Assembly (NCBI RefSeq): GCF_000682695.1
Contig: NZ_AWFG01000011.1
Span: 1-64,000, forward strand
Source of the DNA: Hyphomonas chukchiensis
Lineage (GTDB): Bacteria; Pseudomonadota; Alphaproteobacteria; Caulobacterales; Hyphomonadaceae
Direction of reading: 5' to 3'
Length of the DNA stretch: 64,000 bases
A program made the position numbers and the translations under genes. Positions 34,349-43,242 of the stretch are shown one piece after another; positions within the stretch are counted from its first letter, which is position 1, and each line of letters starts with the position of its first letter. Below the pieces are notes generated by a model. It saw only the letters and a program-made list of their open reading frames with translations. It was not told the DNA's origin and searched no databases.

Positions 34349-35485
34349 CTAGGGACAGCCGATGGCGCGGGCCAGGATATTGCGATGCACTTCGCTCGTG
34401 CCTGAATAGATCGTCGCCGCCCGGGTGGCGAAATACTTTTCCTGAGCGAATGCGGATTGCGGCGCCACGTCTATTGCGACTTCCGTGATGGCCTGATGCA
34501 GTTCTGTCGCAAGCAGCTTGAGCGCCGAGGTCGCTGGCGCGGGGCCAATATCAATACCGCCCGCCGAGACGTGCGCCTCAAGTGCCTCGAACGCATCGAT
34601 GCGGCGCACCATGTCCGCAAGGCGCATCTGCATTTCACCGTCCACACAGCCTGCCTCGGCAGCGCCCTGTTGTGCGGCCCGCATGGCGCGGCGCAGCAAG
34701 CCCGTCGTTGTATTGTTGGACCGGGCAATCTCCATCAGGCGCTTGGCGGCCTTCCAGCCCTCTCCCACATCACCGATACGGTCGACCGCCGGTGTACGCA
34801 CGCCATTGAAGAAGACCTCATTGGTCTCGCAAGCCCCATCAATGAAACGGATAGGGCGCACCTCGATACCGGGCCGATCCATCTCGACGAGCAGGAAGAC
34901 CAAGCCATGGCCTCCCGCCGATCCGGGGTCACAGCGGGCCAACAGGAACATGTGCGTCGCGTAATTGGCAAAGCTGGTCCAGAGCTTCGATCCCGTCAGG
35001 ATAAAGTGTTCGCCCTCGCGCTCGGCGCGCAGTGACAGGGCGGAGAGGTCAGAGCCCGCCTGCGGTTCGGAAAATCCCTGGCACCATTCATGCGCGCCGC
35101 TGAGGATGGCCGGCAGGTAGCGATCCTTCTGTGCCTGCGTACCCTCCGCAATGATCAGGGGACCAATGGTCCGGATACCGGAGGATTGCAGGATAGGTGC
35201 GTCCCGTGCGGCGCTGGCGTTTTCAAAATAGAGCCTTTGCTCCGTGCTCCAGCCAGCGCCGCCATAGGCGACAGGCCAGGAGGGCGCAAGCCATCCCCGC
35301 TCGAACAATATGGCGCGCCATGCCGCGCAGGCTTCGAACGAGGACTTGAGGCCCGTGGTCGCCCGTCCAGCTGCGCGTAACTCATCTGTCAGCGCAGTGT
35401 CGAGAAAGGCGTCGACCTCGGCCCGAAAAGCGGCGTCCGCGACACTCTGCGCTTCCGCTGCCACGATCTGAAAACTGCCATCCAT
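34349..35485 (-). CDS. Acyl-CoA dehydrogenase family protein
   Basis: A 378-residue FAD acyl-CoA dehydrogenase. It has PVAYGGAGWSTEQRLYFEN, the FAD loop GFSEPQAGSDLSALSL, SKLWTSFANYATHMFLLA and the closing YSGTSEVHRNILARAIGCP. The pattern resembles the branch that acts on bulky or cyclic acyl-CoA (steroid, pimeloyl or terpenoid type), often working as heteromers. The usual catalytic Glu is not obvious to me. It converges with the GGDEF gene and is not in an evident operon. Confidence 0.88.
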   Translation of the reverse strand: MDGSFQIVAAEAQSVADAAFRAEVDAFLDTALTDELRAAGRATTGLKSSFEACAAWRAILFERGWLAPSWPVAYGGAGWSTEQRLYFENASAARDAPILQSSGIRTIGPLIIAEGTQAQKDRYLPAILSGAHEWCQGFSEPQAGSDLSALSLRAEREGEHFILTGSKLWTSFANYATHMFLLARCDPGSAGGHGLVFLLVEMDRPGIEVRPIRFIDGACETNEVFFNGVRTPAVDRIGDVGEGWKAAKRLMEIARSNNTTTGLLRRAMRAAQQGAAEAGCVDGEMQMRLADMVRRIDAFEALEAHVSAGGIDIGPAPATSALKLLATELHQAITEVAIDVAPQSAFAQEKYFATRAATIYSGTSEVHRNILARAIGCP

Positions 35486-35582
35486 GTCGCTCTCCCTCTA
35501 TTGAGGACAGAGCATCATTACGGACTTTCCGGCCGCTGCGGCCTATCCGGGAAACTACGTGGATGACGCGGCGTCGTCTCGT

Positions 35583-36080
35583 TCAGGCGAGCGCCGCGTG
35601 AAGCAGTTCCAGCGCATCCATCGCAAAGAGCCGCATGTTCTCAACACGGTCATCAAGGCCTGTCTCAAGCGTGCGGGAGACTTCCATTCCGCCATCGCCG
35701 ACCAGCGCGACACAGGTGTGGCCGGACGCATCGCCATAGCCATTGCCCCCCGGCCCCGATGCGCCTGTTTCACAGAGGCCCCAATCGGCCTGCAGGCGCC
35801 CGCGTATCGTCCGGGCCATGAGGCGGGCATAGGGCTCGGTGGACGAGCGCATGCCATCGGTCATAACGGAGCGGTCCAGGCCCATCAGGCCGCGAAAGGC
35901 CTGCGGTGTGTAGATCACGCCGCCGCCGCGATAATAGGCCGAGGCACCGGGCACCGAGAGGAGCGCGGCAGAGATCAGCCCGCCGGACGAGGATTCGGAA
36001 ATGCCGACCGTTTCGCCGCGCGCCTTGAGGCGGGCGCCGATTTCAGTGGCGAGGGGAAGGAGTGTCTGCATCCCTCCCAT
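35583..36080 (-). CDS. CinA-type nicotinamide-nucleotide amidohydrolase
   Basis: A 165-residue stand-alone CinA C-terminal (PncC) domain. It deamidates nicotinamide mononucleotide in NAD recycling. Signatures are VGISESSSGGLISAALLSVPGAS, YYRGGGVIYTPQAFRGLMGL and the glycine-rich GASGPGGNGYGDASGHTCVA. The N-terminal MoaB-like domain of full CinA is absent, as in many Alphaproteobacteria. ATG 36080 is preferred; an ATG at 36071 has its GGAGG only one base away. Divergent from the following SDR gene. Confidence 0.87.
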   Translation of the reverse strand: MGGMQTLLPLATEIGARLKARGETVGISESSSGGLISAALLSVPGASAYYRGGGVIYTPQAFRGLMGLDRSVMTDGMRSSTEPYARLMARTIRGRLQADWGLCETGASGPGGNGYGDASGHTCVALVGDGGMEVSRTLETGLDDRVENMRLFAMDALELLHAALA

Positions 36081-36202
36081 CAAGCAGCCAGCCAGCCCAA
36101 TGGCAAGGCGCGACGCAAGGGCAGTTGGAATATGCACGCAGACGCGCCACATTAGGCGCCAAAGCACCGGCCTATCATGGCGGGCAGACAGGGAGAAAAC
36201 AC

Positions 36203-36973
36203 ATGGACCTCAAACTCAAGGGCAAGAACGCCATCATCCTCGGCGGAACGCGCGGGATTGGCCGCTCCATCGCCGATACACTGGCAGCCGAAGGCGCCAA
36301 TGTCGCCCTCTGCGCACGTCATGCCGACCAGGTGACAGAGGCCGTCAGCGAGCTTGAAGCGCTGGGCATCAAGGCGACCGGCGGCTCGGTCGACATTACG
36401 GATGGCGCTGCCCTCAAGGCATGGATCAAGGCGGCTGGCGAGGAACTCGGCGGTATCGACATCCTTATCTCGAATGCAGGCGCCATGGCGCAGGGCAATG
36501 ATCCAGATGCCTGGAAGAAGAATTTCGAGCTGGATGTGCTCGGTGCCGTCAATGCGTTCGACGCCGCATCACCCTTCCTCACCAAAGCCGCAAAGGCCAA
36601 TGGCGACGCCGCCTTCGTCATAATCACGTCGATTTCCGCCGCCATTGCCGATAGCGCGGGCTCTTACGGCCCGGTCAAGGCTTCGCTGATCCACATGGCC
36701 AAGGGCCTCGCCCGCCAGCATGCCGGCATCGGCCTGCGCGTGAACACCGTGTCGCCGGGCATGGTCTATTTCGAAGGCGGTATCTGGCACATGGTCGAGA
36801 CCAACCAGCCCGAATTCTTCAAACAGGCCAATTCCCGCAACCCGATGGGCCGCTGCGCCACACCGCAGGAGATCGCCAATGCCGCCGTTTTCCTGGCGAG
36901 CCCGCTTTCGTCCTACACGACCGGCGCCAACCTCATCGTCGATGGCGCGGTGTCCAACCGGGTGAACTTCTAA
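36203..36973 (+). CDS. SDR family oxidoreductase
   Basis: A 256-residue short-chain dehydrogenase beginning MDLKLKGKNAIILGGTRGIG, with the cofactor motif GGTRGIG and NAGAMAQG as a variant NNAG. The catalytic Ser and YxxxK appear in IITSISAAIADSAG and SYGPVKASL. FabG-like sequence but isolated from lipid-synthesis genes, so the substrate is unknown. ATG 36203 follows GGGAG; upstream in-frame sequence to 36062 is not conserved. The Tyr motif is YGPVK rather than the usual YxASK. Confidence 0.88.
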   Translation: MDLKLKGKNAIILGGTRGIGRSIADTLAAEGANVALCARHADQVTEAVSELEALGIKATGGSVDITDGAALKAWIKAAGEELGGIDILISNAGAMAQGNDPDAWKKNFELDVLGAVNAFDAASPFLTKAAKANGDAAFVIITSISAAIADSAGSYGPVKASLIHMAKGLARQHAGIGLRVNTVSPGMVYFEGGIWHMVETNQPEFFKQANSRNPMGRCATPQEIANAAVFLASPLSSYTTGANLIVDGAVSNRVNF

Positions 36974-37040
36974 ATCCCGGCCGACGCTAATTTTTGACAG
37001 CGGGCAGGAACCGGGTTCGCAGGGCGGGAGTTCTGCGAAC

Positions 37041-38030
37041 ATGCCTTTCAGCTCGACTGTCCCCCTTGCACGCGAAACGGTTGGCGCCCGCCATGCGAAG
37101 CTTGTCTGGGCAGACACGGACAAGCCCGGCTGGCGACGCCAGCGACGCGGCAAAGGCTGGCGTTATATTGACGAGCGTGGCGATACGATTTCCGGCGAGG
37201 CGCGCGCACGGCTAGAGACGCTCGCCGTTCCCCCTGCATGGAAGAATGTCTGGCTCAGCCCTTCGGAGCGCGCTCACATCCTCGCCACTGGCGAGGATGA
37301 CGCTGGCCGCACGCAGTATATCTACCACCCCGAATGGCGCCGAGTGCGCGACGAGGCGAAGTTTGCCGACATGCTGGAATTTGGCCGGGGCCTGCCTGCC
37401 CTGCGCCGTCAGGTTCAGTCGCGCCTCCTTGATATGGACGATCGGGTCGACTTTGCTTGTGCCTGTATCGTGCGCCTGCTCGACAAGGGCGCGCTGCGCA
37501 TCGGCAAGGAAGGCCGCACCAGTGCCATCGGCGCGGTGTCGCTCTGCAACGCGCATGTCGATATCCACGATGAGTTGCTGGAGCTGCACTATATCGGCAA
37601 GGGCGGTAAGGCGCGCGATATCCTGATCGAGGATCAGTTGCTGATCAATGCGGTCAAACATTTGCAACAACTGCCGGGGCAAGCCCTCTTCGAAGTGGAC
37701 GGGCATTGCATCACATCGCACGACGTCAATGAATTTATCCATGACCTGACAGGCCGCGCCTTCAGCGCGAAGGACTTCCGCACATGGTCCGGAAGCACGG
37801 CCGCAACTGAAGTATTGATGCGGGAAGACAAGCCGACGCTCAAGGCGCTGAGCGAAGCCGCCGCCGCACGCCTCGGCAACACACCCGCCATTGCAAAGAA
37901 ATCCTATATCCACCCGGCAATCATGACACTGGCCGCAAATGGAGACCCCCTGCCCGCGCCCGATGGTCCGACACGTCTTCTGTCAGCCGAACGCCAGCTG
38001 ATGGGCATCATGGCCGCCAGCAGCAAATAA
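37041..38030 (+). CDS. DNA topoisomerase IB (poxvirus/bacterial type)
   Basis: A 329-residue type IB topoisomerase, which relaxes supercoils through a 3'-phosphotyrosine link. Residues matching the vaccinia catalytic set are Arg153 (LRIGK), Lys187 (YIGKGGK), Arg247 (KDFRTWSG) and Tyr289 (KKSYIHP); Asn280 stands in for the viral His, as in other bacterial enzymes. The usual TLR(R/N)(R/K)HV stretch is SLCNAHV here, and the loop before it is shorter. The N-terminal domain (about 10-100) contains PPAWKNVWLSP and YIYHPEWRRVRD. A single gene after the SDR. Confidence 0.92.
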   Translation: MPFSSTVPLARETVGARHAKLVWADTDKPGWRRQRRGKGWRYIDERGDTISGEARARLETLAVPPAWKNVWLSPSERAHILATGEDDAGRTQYIYHPEWRRVRDEAKFADMLEFGRGLPALRRQVQSRLLDMDDRVDFACACIVRLLDKGALRIGKEGRTSAIGAVSLCNAHVDIHDELLELHYIGKGGKARDILIEDQLLINAVKHLQQLPGQALFEVDGHCITSHDVNEFIHDLTGRAFSAKDFRTWSGSTAATEVLMREDKPTLKALSEAAAARLGNTPAIAKKSYIHPAIMTLAANGDPLPAPDGPTRLLSAERQLMGIMAASSK

Positions 38031-38041
38031 GGAATCCTTTG

Positions 38042-38485
38042 TCAGGTCGGCGAGGCCCTTTTGGCTGGGATCACAGCCACCGTGAAACGCGACAGGCAGA
38101 CAAGCCGATCCTCTTCATCCGTGATGCGGATGGTCCAGATCTGGGTGGTTCGCCCCAGCGCTTCTGCCTTCGCCGTACCGAAGACGAAACCCTCTTTGAC
38201 GGGGCGCACATGGTTGGCATTGATCTCAAGGCCGACACCCACACTCTCATTTGAGTCCAGCACCAGGTTGGCCGCAATCGACCCGACCGTTTCTGCCAGC
38301 GCAACTGAAGCGCCGCCATGCAGGCGTCCATGCGGCTGGAGCGTGCGATGATCCACCGGCATGCGCGCCGTCAGCGTATCGTCGCCAATGCTCACCAGTG
38401 TGATCCCGAGGATGCCACCCATCGTACCCTCTTGAGCCGCGGTGATCTTGTCGAGATCAATATTCGTTTGCCGCCAGATCGCCAT
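38042..38485 (-). CDS. Hotdog-fold acyl-CoA thioesterase (PaaI/YdiI-like)
   Basis: A 147-residue hotdog thioesterase. The motif HGRLHGGASVALAETVGSIAA carries the catalytic Glu in the central helix, and NANHVRPVKEGFVFGTA forms a substrate strand. This HGG...AE arrangement is that of the YdiI/MenI group rather than the Asp-type PaaI group. It ends 11 bases from the convergent topoisomerase stop. Substrates cannot be told from sequence. Confidence 0.88.
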   Translation of the reverse strand: MAIWRQTNIDLDKITAAQEGTMGGILGITLVSIGDDTLTARMPVDHRTLQPHGRLHGGASVALAETVGSIAANLVLDSNESVGVGLEINANHVRPVKEGFVFGTAKAEALGRTTQIWTIRITDEEDRLVCLSRFTVAVIPAKRASPT

Positions 38486-38526
38486 GCGGGAGCCTTTCGG
38501 GTTTTTCGGTCAAAAATGGACGGGAC

Positions 38527-39495
38527 TTAAAGACCGCCGAGCCAATCCAGGAGGAGTTTGTTGACCTCTTCAGGCCGCTCCTGCTGGGTCCAGTGGCCGC
38601 AGCCTTCGAGCAAGGTCGCGCCGCGCAGGTCGCGAAGGTTCGCCTTCATCGTTGCCAGCATGTCGCCCGGCCACATCTTCAGAACGAGGTCCTTTGTGCC
38701 GCCAATGTAGAGCGATGGCTGGCCAATGCTCATTGGCGCGGGATGCCCGGTCAGGAAGGCATGGTCGCGGTGATGGTTGCGATAGCGGTTGAGCGGCCCA
38801 CGGAAACCGGACTTGCGGAACTGGCTGTCATAATAGGCAACATCTTCCGCGCTCAGCCATGGCAGCGGCATGGGCGGCTCCGGCAGTCGGTACAGGATCG
38901 TGTCGCCATGCTTCTTGTCGGTCGGCCAGGTGCCGTCCGGTGCATCGCCGGAGTTCGCGTAGTAGAATTTCCGGATCGCCTCGGCAGGGTCAGCCTCAAG
39001 CTCGGCCTCCGGCGGGCCGATCTCCTGGAAATAGACCTGATAGAAGAACAGGCCGCGTTTGGTGAAGAATTCCCGCACCATATCGATGAACACGATCTCG
39101 CCGGGCGGGATGTAAGGCACGGAGAGGCCGGCCACAGCGCGGAACGTGTCCGCATGCAGCCGGGCCGTATTCCATGCAATCGGAGCGCCCCAGTCGTGAC
39201 CGACAACCACGGCCTTCTCGCCCGGTGAAAGCGCTTTCGCCACACCGGCTACATCGCCGGTGAGGCTTTCCATGTCATAGGCTTCGACCGGCTGTGGCCT
39301 GTCAGAGCCACCATAGCCACGCACATCCAGCGCCGCGACGCGGTAGCCCGCCTCCGACAGCGCCTTGATCTGGTGACGCCAGGAATACCAGCTCTCCGGG
39401 AAGCCGTGCACGAGAACGACCAAAGGTCCATCTCCCGCCACGGCCACACGGATTTTGACGCCATTGGTTTCAACGAACTGGAATTCCGGCGTCAT
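38527..39495 (-). CDS. Alpha/beta hydrolase, epoxide hydrolase-like
   Basis: A 322-residue alpha/beta hydrolase. HGFPESWYSWRHQI holds the oxyanion HGFP, the nucleophile is Asp101 in VVGHDWGAPIAW, and the catalytic His is in GCGHWTQQERPEEV. The Asp nucleophile and a cap region rich in Tyr point to an epoxide hydrolase or dehalogenase-type enzyme. ATG 39495 lies 5 bases beyond the stop of the upstream crotonase gene, so the two form an operon. Confidence 0.9.
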   Translation of the reverse strand: MTPEFQFVETNGVKIRVAVAGDGPLVVLVHGFPESWYSWRHQIKALSEAGYRVAALDVRGYGGSDRPQPVEAYDMESLTGDVAGVAKALSPGEKAVVVGHDWGAPIAWNTARLHADTFRAVAGLSVPYIPPGEIVFIDMVREFFTKRGLFFYQVYFQEIGPPEAELEADPAEAIRKFYYANSGDAPDGTWPTDKKHGDTILYRLPEPPMPLPWLSAEDVAYYDSQFRKSGFRGPLNRYRNHHRDHAFLTGHPAPMSIGQPSLYIGGTKDLVLKMWPGDMLATMKANLRDLRGATLLEGCGHWTQQERPEEVNKLLLDWLGGL

Positions 39496-39500
39496 GGCGG

Positions 39501-40412
39501 TTAGTCCTTGCCGCCGATCCACTCGAACTCAGGCTCATCCCACCAGGGGAAGAAGTTCGGCATGCCGTCGGAGACCTTGACCGGGTATTCCGGCTTGCGC
39601 TTCTCGAGGAAACTCATGACGCCCTCTTTCGCGTCCGGCGTCTTGCCGCGCGAGTAGATCGCAGCGGAGTCGACGATATGGGCTTCCATCGGATGGCTTG
39701 CGCCCAGCATGCGCCACATCATCTGACGCGTAAGCGACGTAGACACAGCCGCTGTATTGTCGGCTATCTCACGCGCCATGGCCTTGGCCACATCGAGCAG
39801 TTCGGCTTGCGGATGCACGGAGAGCACGAGGCCACCCGAGAGCGCCTCGGAAGCCGGGAAAACGCGGCCCGAATAGCACCAGGCCAGCGCCTGCTGGATG
39901 CCGACAAGGCGCGGCAGGAACCAGCTGGAAGCCGCTTCCGGGTTGATGCCCCGGCGGTTGAACACGAAACCGAAGCGCGCCGTGTCGGCTGCGATGCGGA
40001 TGTCCATGGGCAGCTGCATGGTCACGCCAATGCCAACCGCCGCGCCGTTGATGGCGCCAATCACGGGCTTCAGGCTGTTGAAGATGCGCAGGGTGACACG
40101 GCCACCGCCGTCGCGCTGGATGTCGACATCCTTGGTACGGCCTTCTTCGCCGGTCGTGGCGCGGGCGTCATAGTCGAACGTCTTGGCACCTTCGGAGAGG
40201 TCGGCGCCAGCACAGAAGGCGCGATCGCCCGAGCCGGTCACGATCACGGCGCGCACGCTGTCATCGGCATCCGTGATGTCGAAGGCCTCAATCATTTCGT
40301 ACATCATCTTGCCCGTGAAGGCGTTCATCTTTTCGGGGCGGTTAAGCGTCAGAATGGCAACGCCATCCTCTATATCCAGGATAATCTGCTCGAACTGTTT
40401 CGGCTGCGCCAT
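39501..40412 (-). CDS. Enoyl-CoA hydratase/isomerase family protein
   Basis: A 303-residue crotonase-fold protein. LTLNRPEKMNAFTGKMM and GSGDRAFCAGADLSEGAK form the CoA site, with the oxyanion hole at NGAAVGIGVTMQLPMD and a Glu in GINPEAASSWFLPRLVG. The insertion of about 25 residues after the first domain (DYDARATTGEEGRTKD) is typical of a subgroup of unknown substrate. ATG 40412 is supported by GGGAG. Translated just ahead of the epoxide-hydrolase-like gene. Confidence 0.9.
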   Translation of the reverse strand: MAQPKQFEQIILDIEDGVAILTLNRPEKMNAFTGKMMYEMIEAFDITDADDSVRAVIVTGSGDRAFCAGADLSEGAKTFDYDARATTGEEGRTKDVDIQRDGGGRVTLRIFNSLKPVIGAINGAAVGIGVTMQLPMDIRIAADTARFGFVFNRRGINPEAASSWFLPRLVGIQQALAWCYSGRVFPASEALSGGLVLSVHPQAELLDVAKAMAREIADNTAAVSTSLTRQMMWRMLGASHPMEAHIVDSAAIYSRGKTPDAKEGVMSFLEKRKPEYPVKVSDGMPNFFPWWDEPEFEWIGGKD

Positions 40413-40562
40413 CTTGTATCTCCCTTTGGGCAATTGCTGGCGACACACTGCCTGCCAGACGCCCAAGGTCAAGCGCGTCGCAGGGGAAAGCTGCACCCGG
40501 GTTGACCGTCCGGCGATTTGGCCCTGATAGTCGCGCAAATCGCAGATGAAGAAGGCCTTCCC

Positions 40563-41867
40563 ATGATGTTTTCCCGCTCGCTGCTCCTGTCAGCCGCCAT
40601 GCTCGCAACCGGCGCCATCGCCCAGGCCCAGCCTGTCTATGTAAAGGCCGGCAGCCTCGTTGATCCAGTCAGCGGCAAAGTGCTGAAAGACGTCGCGCTG
40701 GTCATTGATGAGGGCAAAGTAACGGCCTCCGGCACCCAGAAGACGCTCAAGGTGCCGCGTGGCGCCACCGTGATCGACCTGTCAGACGAGACGGTGCTGC
40801 CGGGCTTTATCGACATGCACACACACCTGACGAGCGACCCGGAAGATGGCGGCTATGCCTCGCTTGCCCTGTCGGACGAGCGCCACGCGATCAAGGGCGT
40901 CAAGAATGCCCGCCGCACGCTGCTGTCTGGCTTCACGACGGTCCGCAATGTCGGCGCTGGCAGCTATGGCGATGTCGCCCTGCGCGACGCCATCAATGAA
41001 GGCGAAGTGCCCGGCCCGCGCATGTACGTGTCCGGTCCGCCTGTCGGCATCACCGGCGGCCATTGCTCTGATCGCAACCTCCTGCCGTCCGAATACGCGC
41101 TCAAGGGCGAGCGCGTGGCCAACAGCCCTTGGGAAATGCGCGCGCAGGTGCGCGAGAACATCAAGTATGGCGTTGACCTGATCAAGACCTGCTCCACGGG
41201 CGGCGTGTTCTCCAAGGGCACGGCCCTCGGCGCCGCGCAGGGCACGCTGGAGGAACTGACAGCTGTCGTCGACGAAGCACACGCCCGCGGCCTGAAGGTC
41301 GCCAGCCACGCCCATGGCACCGTCGGCATCCGCAATGCCCTGCTTGCCGGGGTCGACACGATCGAACATGCCAGCATCCTCGACGACGAGACGATCGCGC
41401 TTGCCAAGGAAAAGGGCGCCTACCTTTCGATGGATATCTACAACACCGAATACACGCTGGCCGAAGGCGAGAAGAATGGTGTGCTGCCAGAATCCATGGA
41501 CAAGGAACGCTCGATCTCGAAAATCCAGCGCGCCAGCTTCACCGCCGCCAACAAGGCAGGCGTGAAGATGGTGTTCGGCTCGGATGCCGGCGTTTATCCG
41601 CATGGTGACAATCCGAAACAATTCTCGCGCATGGTCCAGTTCGGCATGACGCCCATGCAGGCCATCACCGCAGCAACCGCAACTGCCGCCGAAGCGCTCG
41701 ACAAGTCCGGCATGCTTGGCTGTCTTGATGTCGGTTGCGCGGCAGACCTGGTGGCGGTAAGTGGCGACCCGCTCAAGGACATCGCTATCCTCGAGAACGT
41801 CGATTTCATCATGAAGGCCGGCCACGTCTACAAGCAGGACGGCGCCATCATCGCGGACCCGACATAA
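40563..41867 (+). CDS. Exported amidohydrolase (imidazolonepropionase/prolidase-like)
   Basis: A 434-residue metal-dependent amidohydrolase with a signal peptide (about residues 1-20, ending AQAQ). Metal ligands are in DMHTHLTSD, a Lys in LIKTCSTGG, His residues in KVASHAHGTVGIRNALLAG and TIEHASIL, and the Asp in VFGSDAGVYPHGDN. Relatives include bacterial Xaa-Pro and aryl-dipeptide hydrolases and organophosphate-acid-type enzymes, acting in the periplasm. ATG 40563 is chosen so that the signal peptide is intact. It leads a tightly overlapped four-gene operon. Confidence 0.9.
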   Translation: MMFSRSLLLSAAMLATGAIAQAQPVYVKAGSLVDPVSGKVLKDVALVIDEGKVTASGTQKTLKVPRGATVIDLSDETVLPGFIDMHTHLTSDPEDGGYASLALSDERHAIKGVKNARRTLLSGFTTVRNVGAGSYGDVALRDAINEGEVPGPRMYVSGPPVGITGGHCSDRNLLPSEYALKGERVANSPWEMRAQVRENIKYGVDLIKTCSTGGVFSKGTALGAAQGTLEELTAVVDEAHARGLKVASHAHGTVGIRNALLAGVDTIEHASILDDETIALAKEKGAYLSMDIYNTEYTLAEGEKNGVLPESMDKERSISKIQRASFTAANKAGVKMVFGSDAGVYPHGDNPKQFSRMVQFGMTPMQAITAATATAAEALDKSGMLGCLDVGCAADLVAVSGDPLKDIAILENVDFIMKAGHVYKQDGAIIADPT

Positions 41868-42847
41868 TGCCGGAATGGCTCGCAACCATACAACCGACGA
41901 CCCTTGCCGCGCCGGTCTTTCTCATATCGGTGATATGGGAATGGTGGGCGGTGCGCACCGGGCGCGCCAAGGGCAGTTATGAGACAAAGGATGCCCTCGC
42001 TTCAATGGCCATGGGCATCGGCAATGTCGTGGTCAACACGCTGACAGGCATGATCACGATCTGGCTGATGATGCTGGCCTGGCCCTATCACTTCTCCATC
42101 TCGACGATCTCCGGCTGGGGCTTTGAAAGCATCCCGTTCACATGGTGGAGCGCCGTGCTGGCCTTCGTGATCTATGATTTCACCTATTACTGGAAGCACA
42201 GGCTGGCCCATCGCATGCGCTGGTTCTGGATGGAGCACGTCACACACCATTCGAGCACCCATTACAATCTGACGACAGCCCTGCGCCAGCCCTGGTTCGG
42301 TCCCTTCACCGGCCTGATCCTGGTTGGCGTGCCGATGGTGCTGATCGGCTTTCATCCCTATGTCATATTCTTCGTGGGCGGACTGAACCTCATCTACCAG
42401 TTCTGGATCCACACCGAAGCGGTCGACCGCATGCCGGGCTGGTTCGAGGCTGTCTTCAACACGCCGTCCCATCACCGCGTGCACCATGCCACCAACCCGC
42501 GCTATCTCGACGCCAACTATGCCGGCGTGTTTATCACATGGGACAAGATGTTCGGCACCTATGTGCCCGAACTTGATGACGAAAAGCCGGTCTATGGAAT
42601 CGTCAAACCGCTGCAGAGCTACAATCCCTTCATCATCGCCTTTCATGAACTGGGCGGCCTGCTACACGATTGCGCGCGCGACGGCCTGCGGCCTGACCGC
42701 TGGGTGCGACGGGCCATCAATGCGCCGGGCTGGAGCCGGGACGGCCACCATAACCGCTCCGTCGAACTGAAGGCGGCCTATGTTTCACAGCATCCGGAAC
42801 TCGCCGGGACACCCGGCCTGCCACGCACAGGAAAATCAAAGCCATGA
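41867..42847 (+). CDS. Sterol desaturase/fatty acid hydroxylase family membrane protein
   Basis: A 326-residue inner-membrane di-iron oxygenase. The histidine clusters are HRLAHRMRWFW, EHVTHHSSTHYN and HHRVHHATNP, which bind the iron pair. About four hydrophobic segments precede and separate them. The family hydroxylates or desaturates sterols, hopanoids, carotenoids or fatty acyl chains; the substrate is open. The ATG shares its first base with the stop of the amidohydrolase gene and the stop overlaps the SnoaL-like start by four bases. Confidence 0.9.
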   Translation: MPEWLATIQPTTLAAPVFLISVIWEWWAVRTGRAKGSYETKDALASMAMGIGNVVVNTLTGMITIWLMMLAWPYHFSISTISGWGFESIPFTWWSAVLAFVIYDFTYYWKHRLAHRMRWFWMEHVTHHSSTHYNLTTALRQPWFGPFTGLILVGVPMVLIGFHPYVIFFVGGLNLIYQFWIHTEAVDRMPGWFEAVFNTPSHHRVHHATNPRYLDANYAGVFITWDKMFGTYVPELDDEKPVYGIVKPLQSYNPFIIAFHELGGLLHDCARDGLRPDRWVRRAINAPGWSRDGHHNRSVELKAAYVSQHPELAGTPGLPRTGKSKP

Positions 42848-43242
42848 GCCCCGCCGACCTCATTGCCCGCTATTACGCCGCCTTCAATGCCAAGGACTGG
42901 GACGGCATGCTCGCCTGTGTCAGCGACACGGTCAGCCATGATGTCAACGAAGGCGTGCGCCGTGGCGGCAAGGAAAAGTTTGCCGCCTTCATCGCCCATA
43001 TGGATGAATGCTACGACGAAAACCTCACTGGCATAGCGATCATGACCTCTGCAGACGGTACACGCGCCGCCGCAGAATTCATCGTCAACGGCATCTACAA
43101 GAAAACCGATGACGGCCTTCCCAAGGCCCACGGCCAGGAATACCGCCTGCCCGCCGGCGCCTTCTTCGAGATCAGTGAAGACGAGATCACGCGCGTCACC
43201 ACCTATTACAATCTCCAGAAATGGATCCGGCAGGTCTCATGA
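42844..43242 (+). CDS. SnoaL-like (NTF2-fold) protein
   Basis: A 132-residue NTF2-like domain, the fold of ketosteroid isomerase and polyketide cyclases. It reads ARYYAAFNAKDWDGMLACVS, FAAFIAHMDECYDENL and RLPAGAFFEISEDEITRV, ending TYYNLQKWI. Its placement beside a sterol-desaturase-family gene fits a role on a ring compound, but that is inference. It overlaps both neighbours by four bases, implying coupled translation. Confidence 0.8.
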   Translation: MSPADLIARYYAAFNAKDWDGMLACVSDTVSHDVNEGVRRGGKEKFAAFIAHMDECYDENLTGIAIMTSADGTRAAAEFIVNGIYKKTDDGLPKAHGQEYRLPAGAFFEISEDEITRVTTYYNLQKWIRQVS

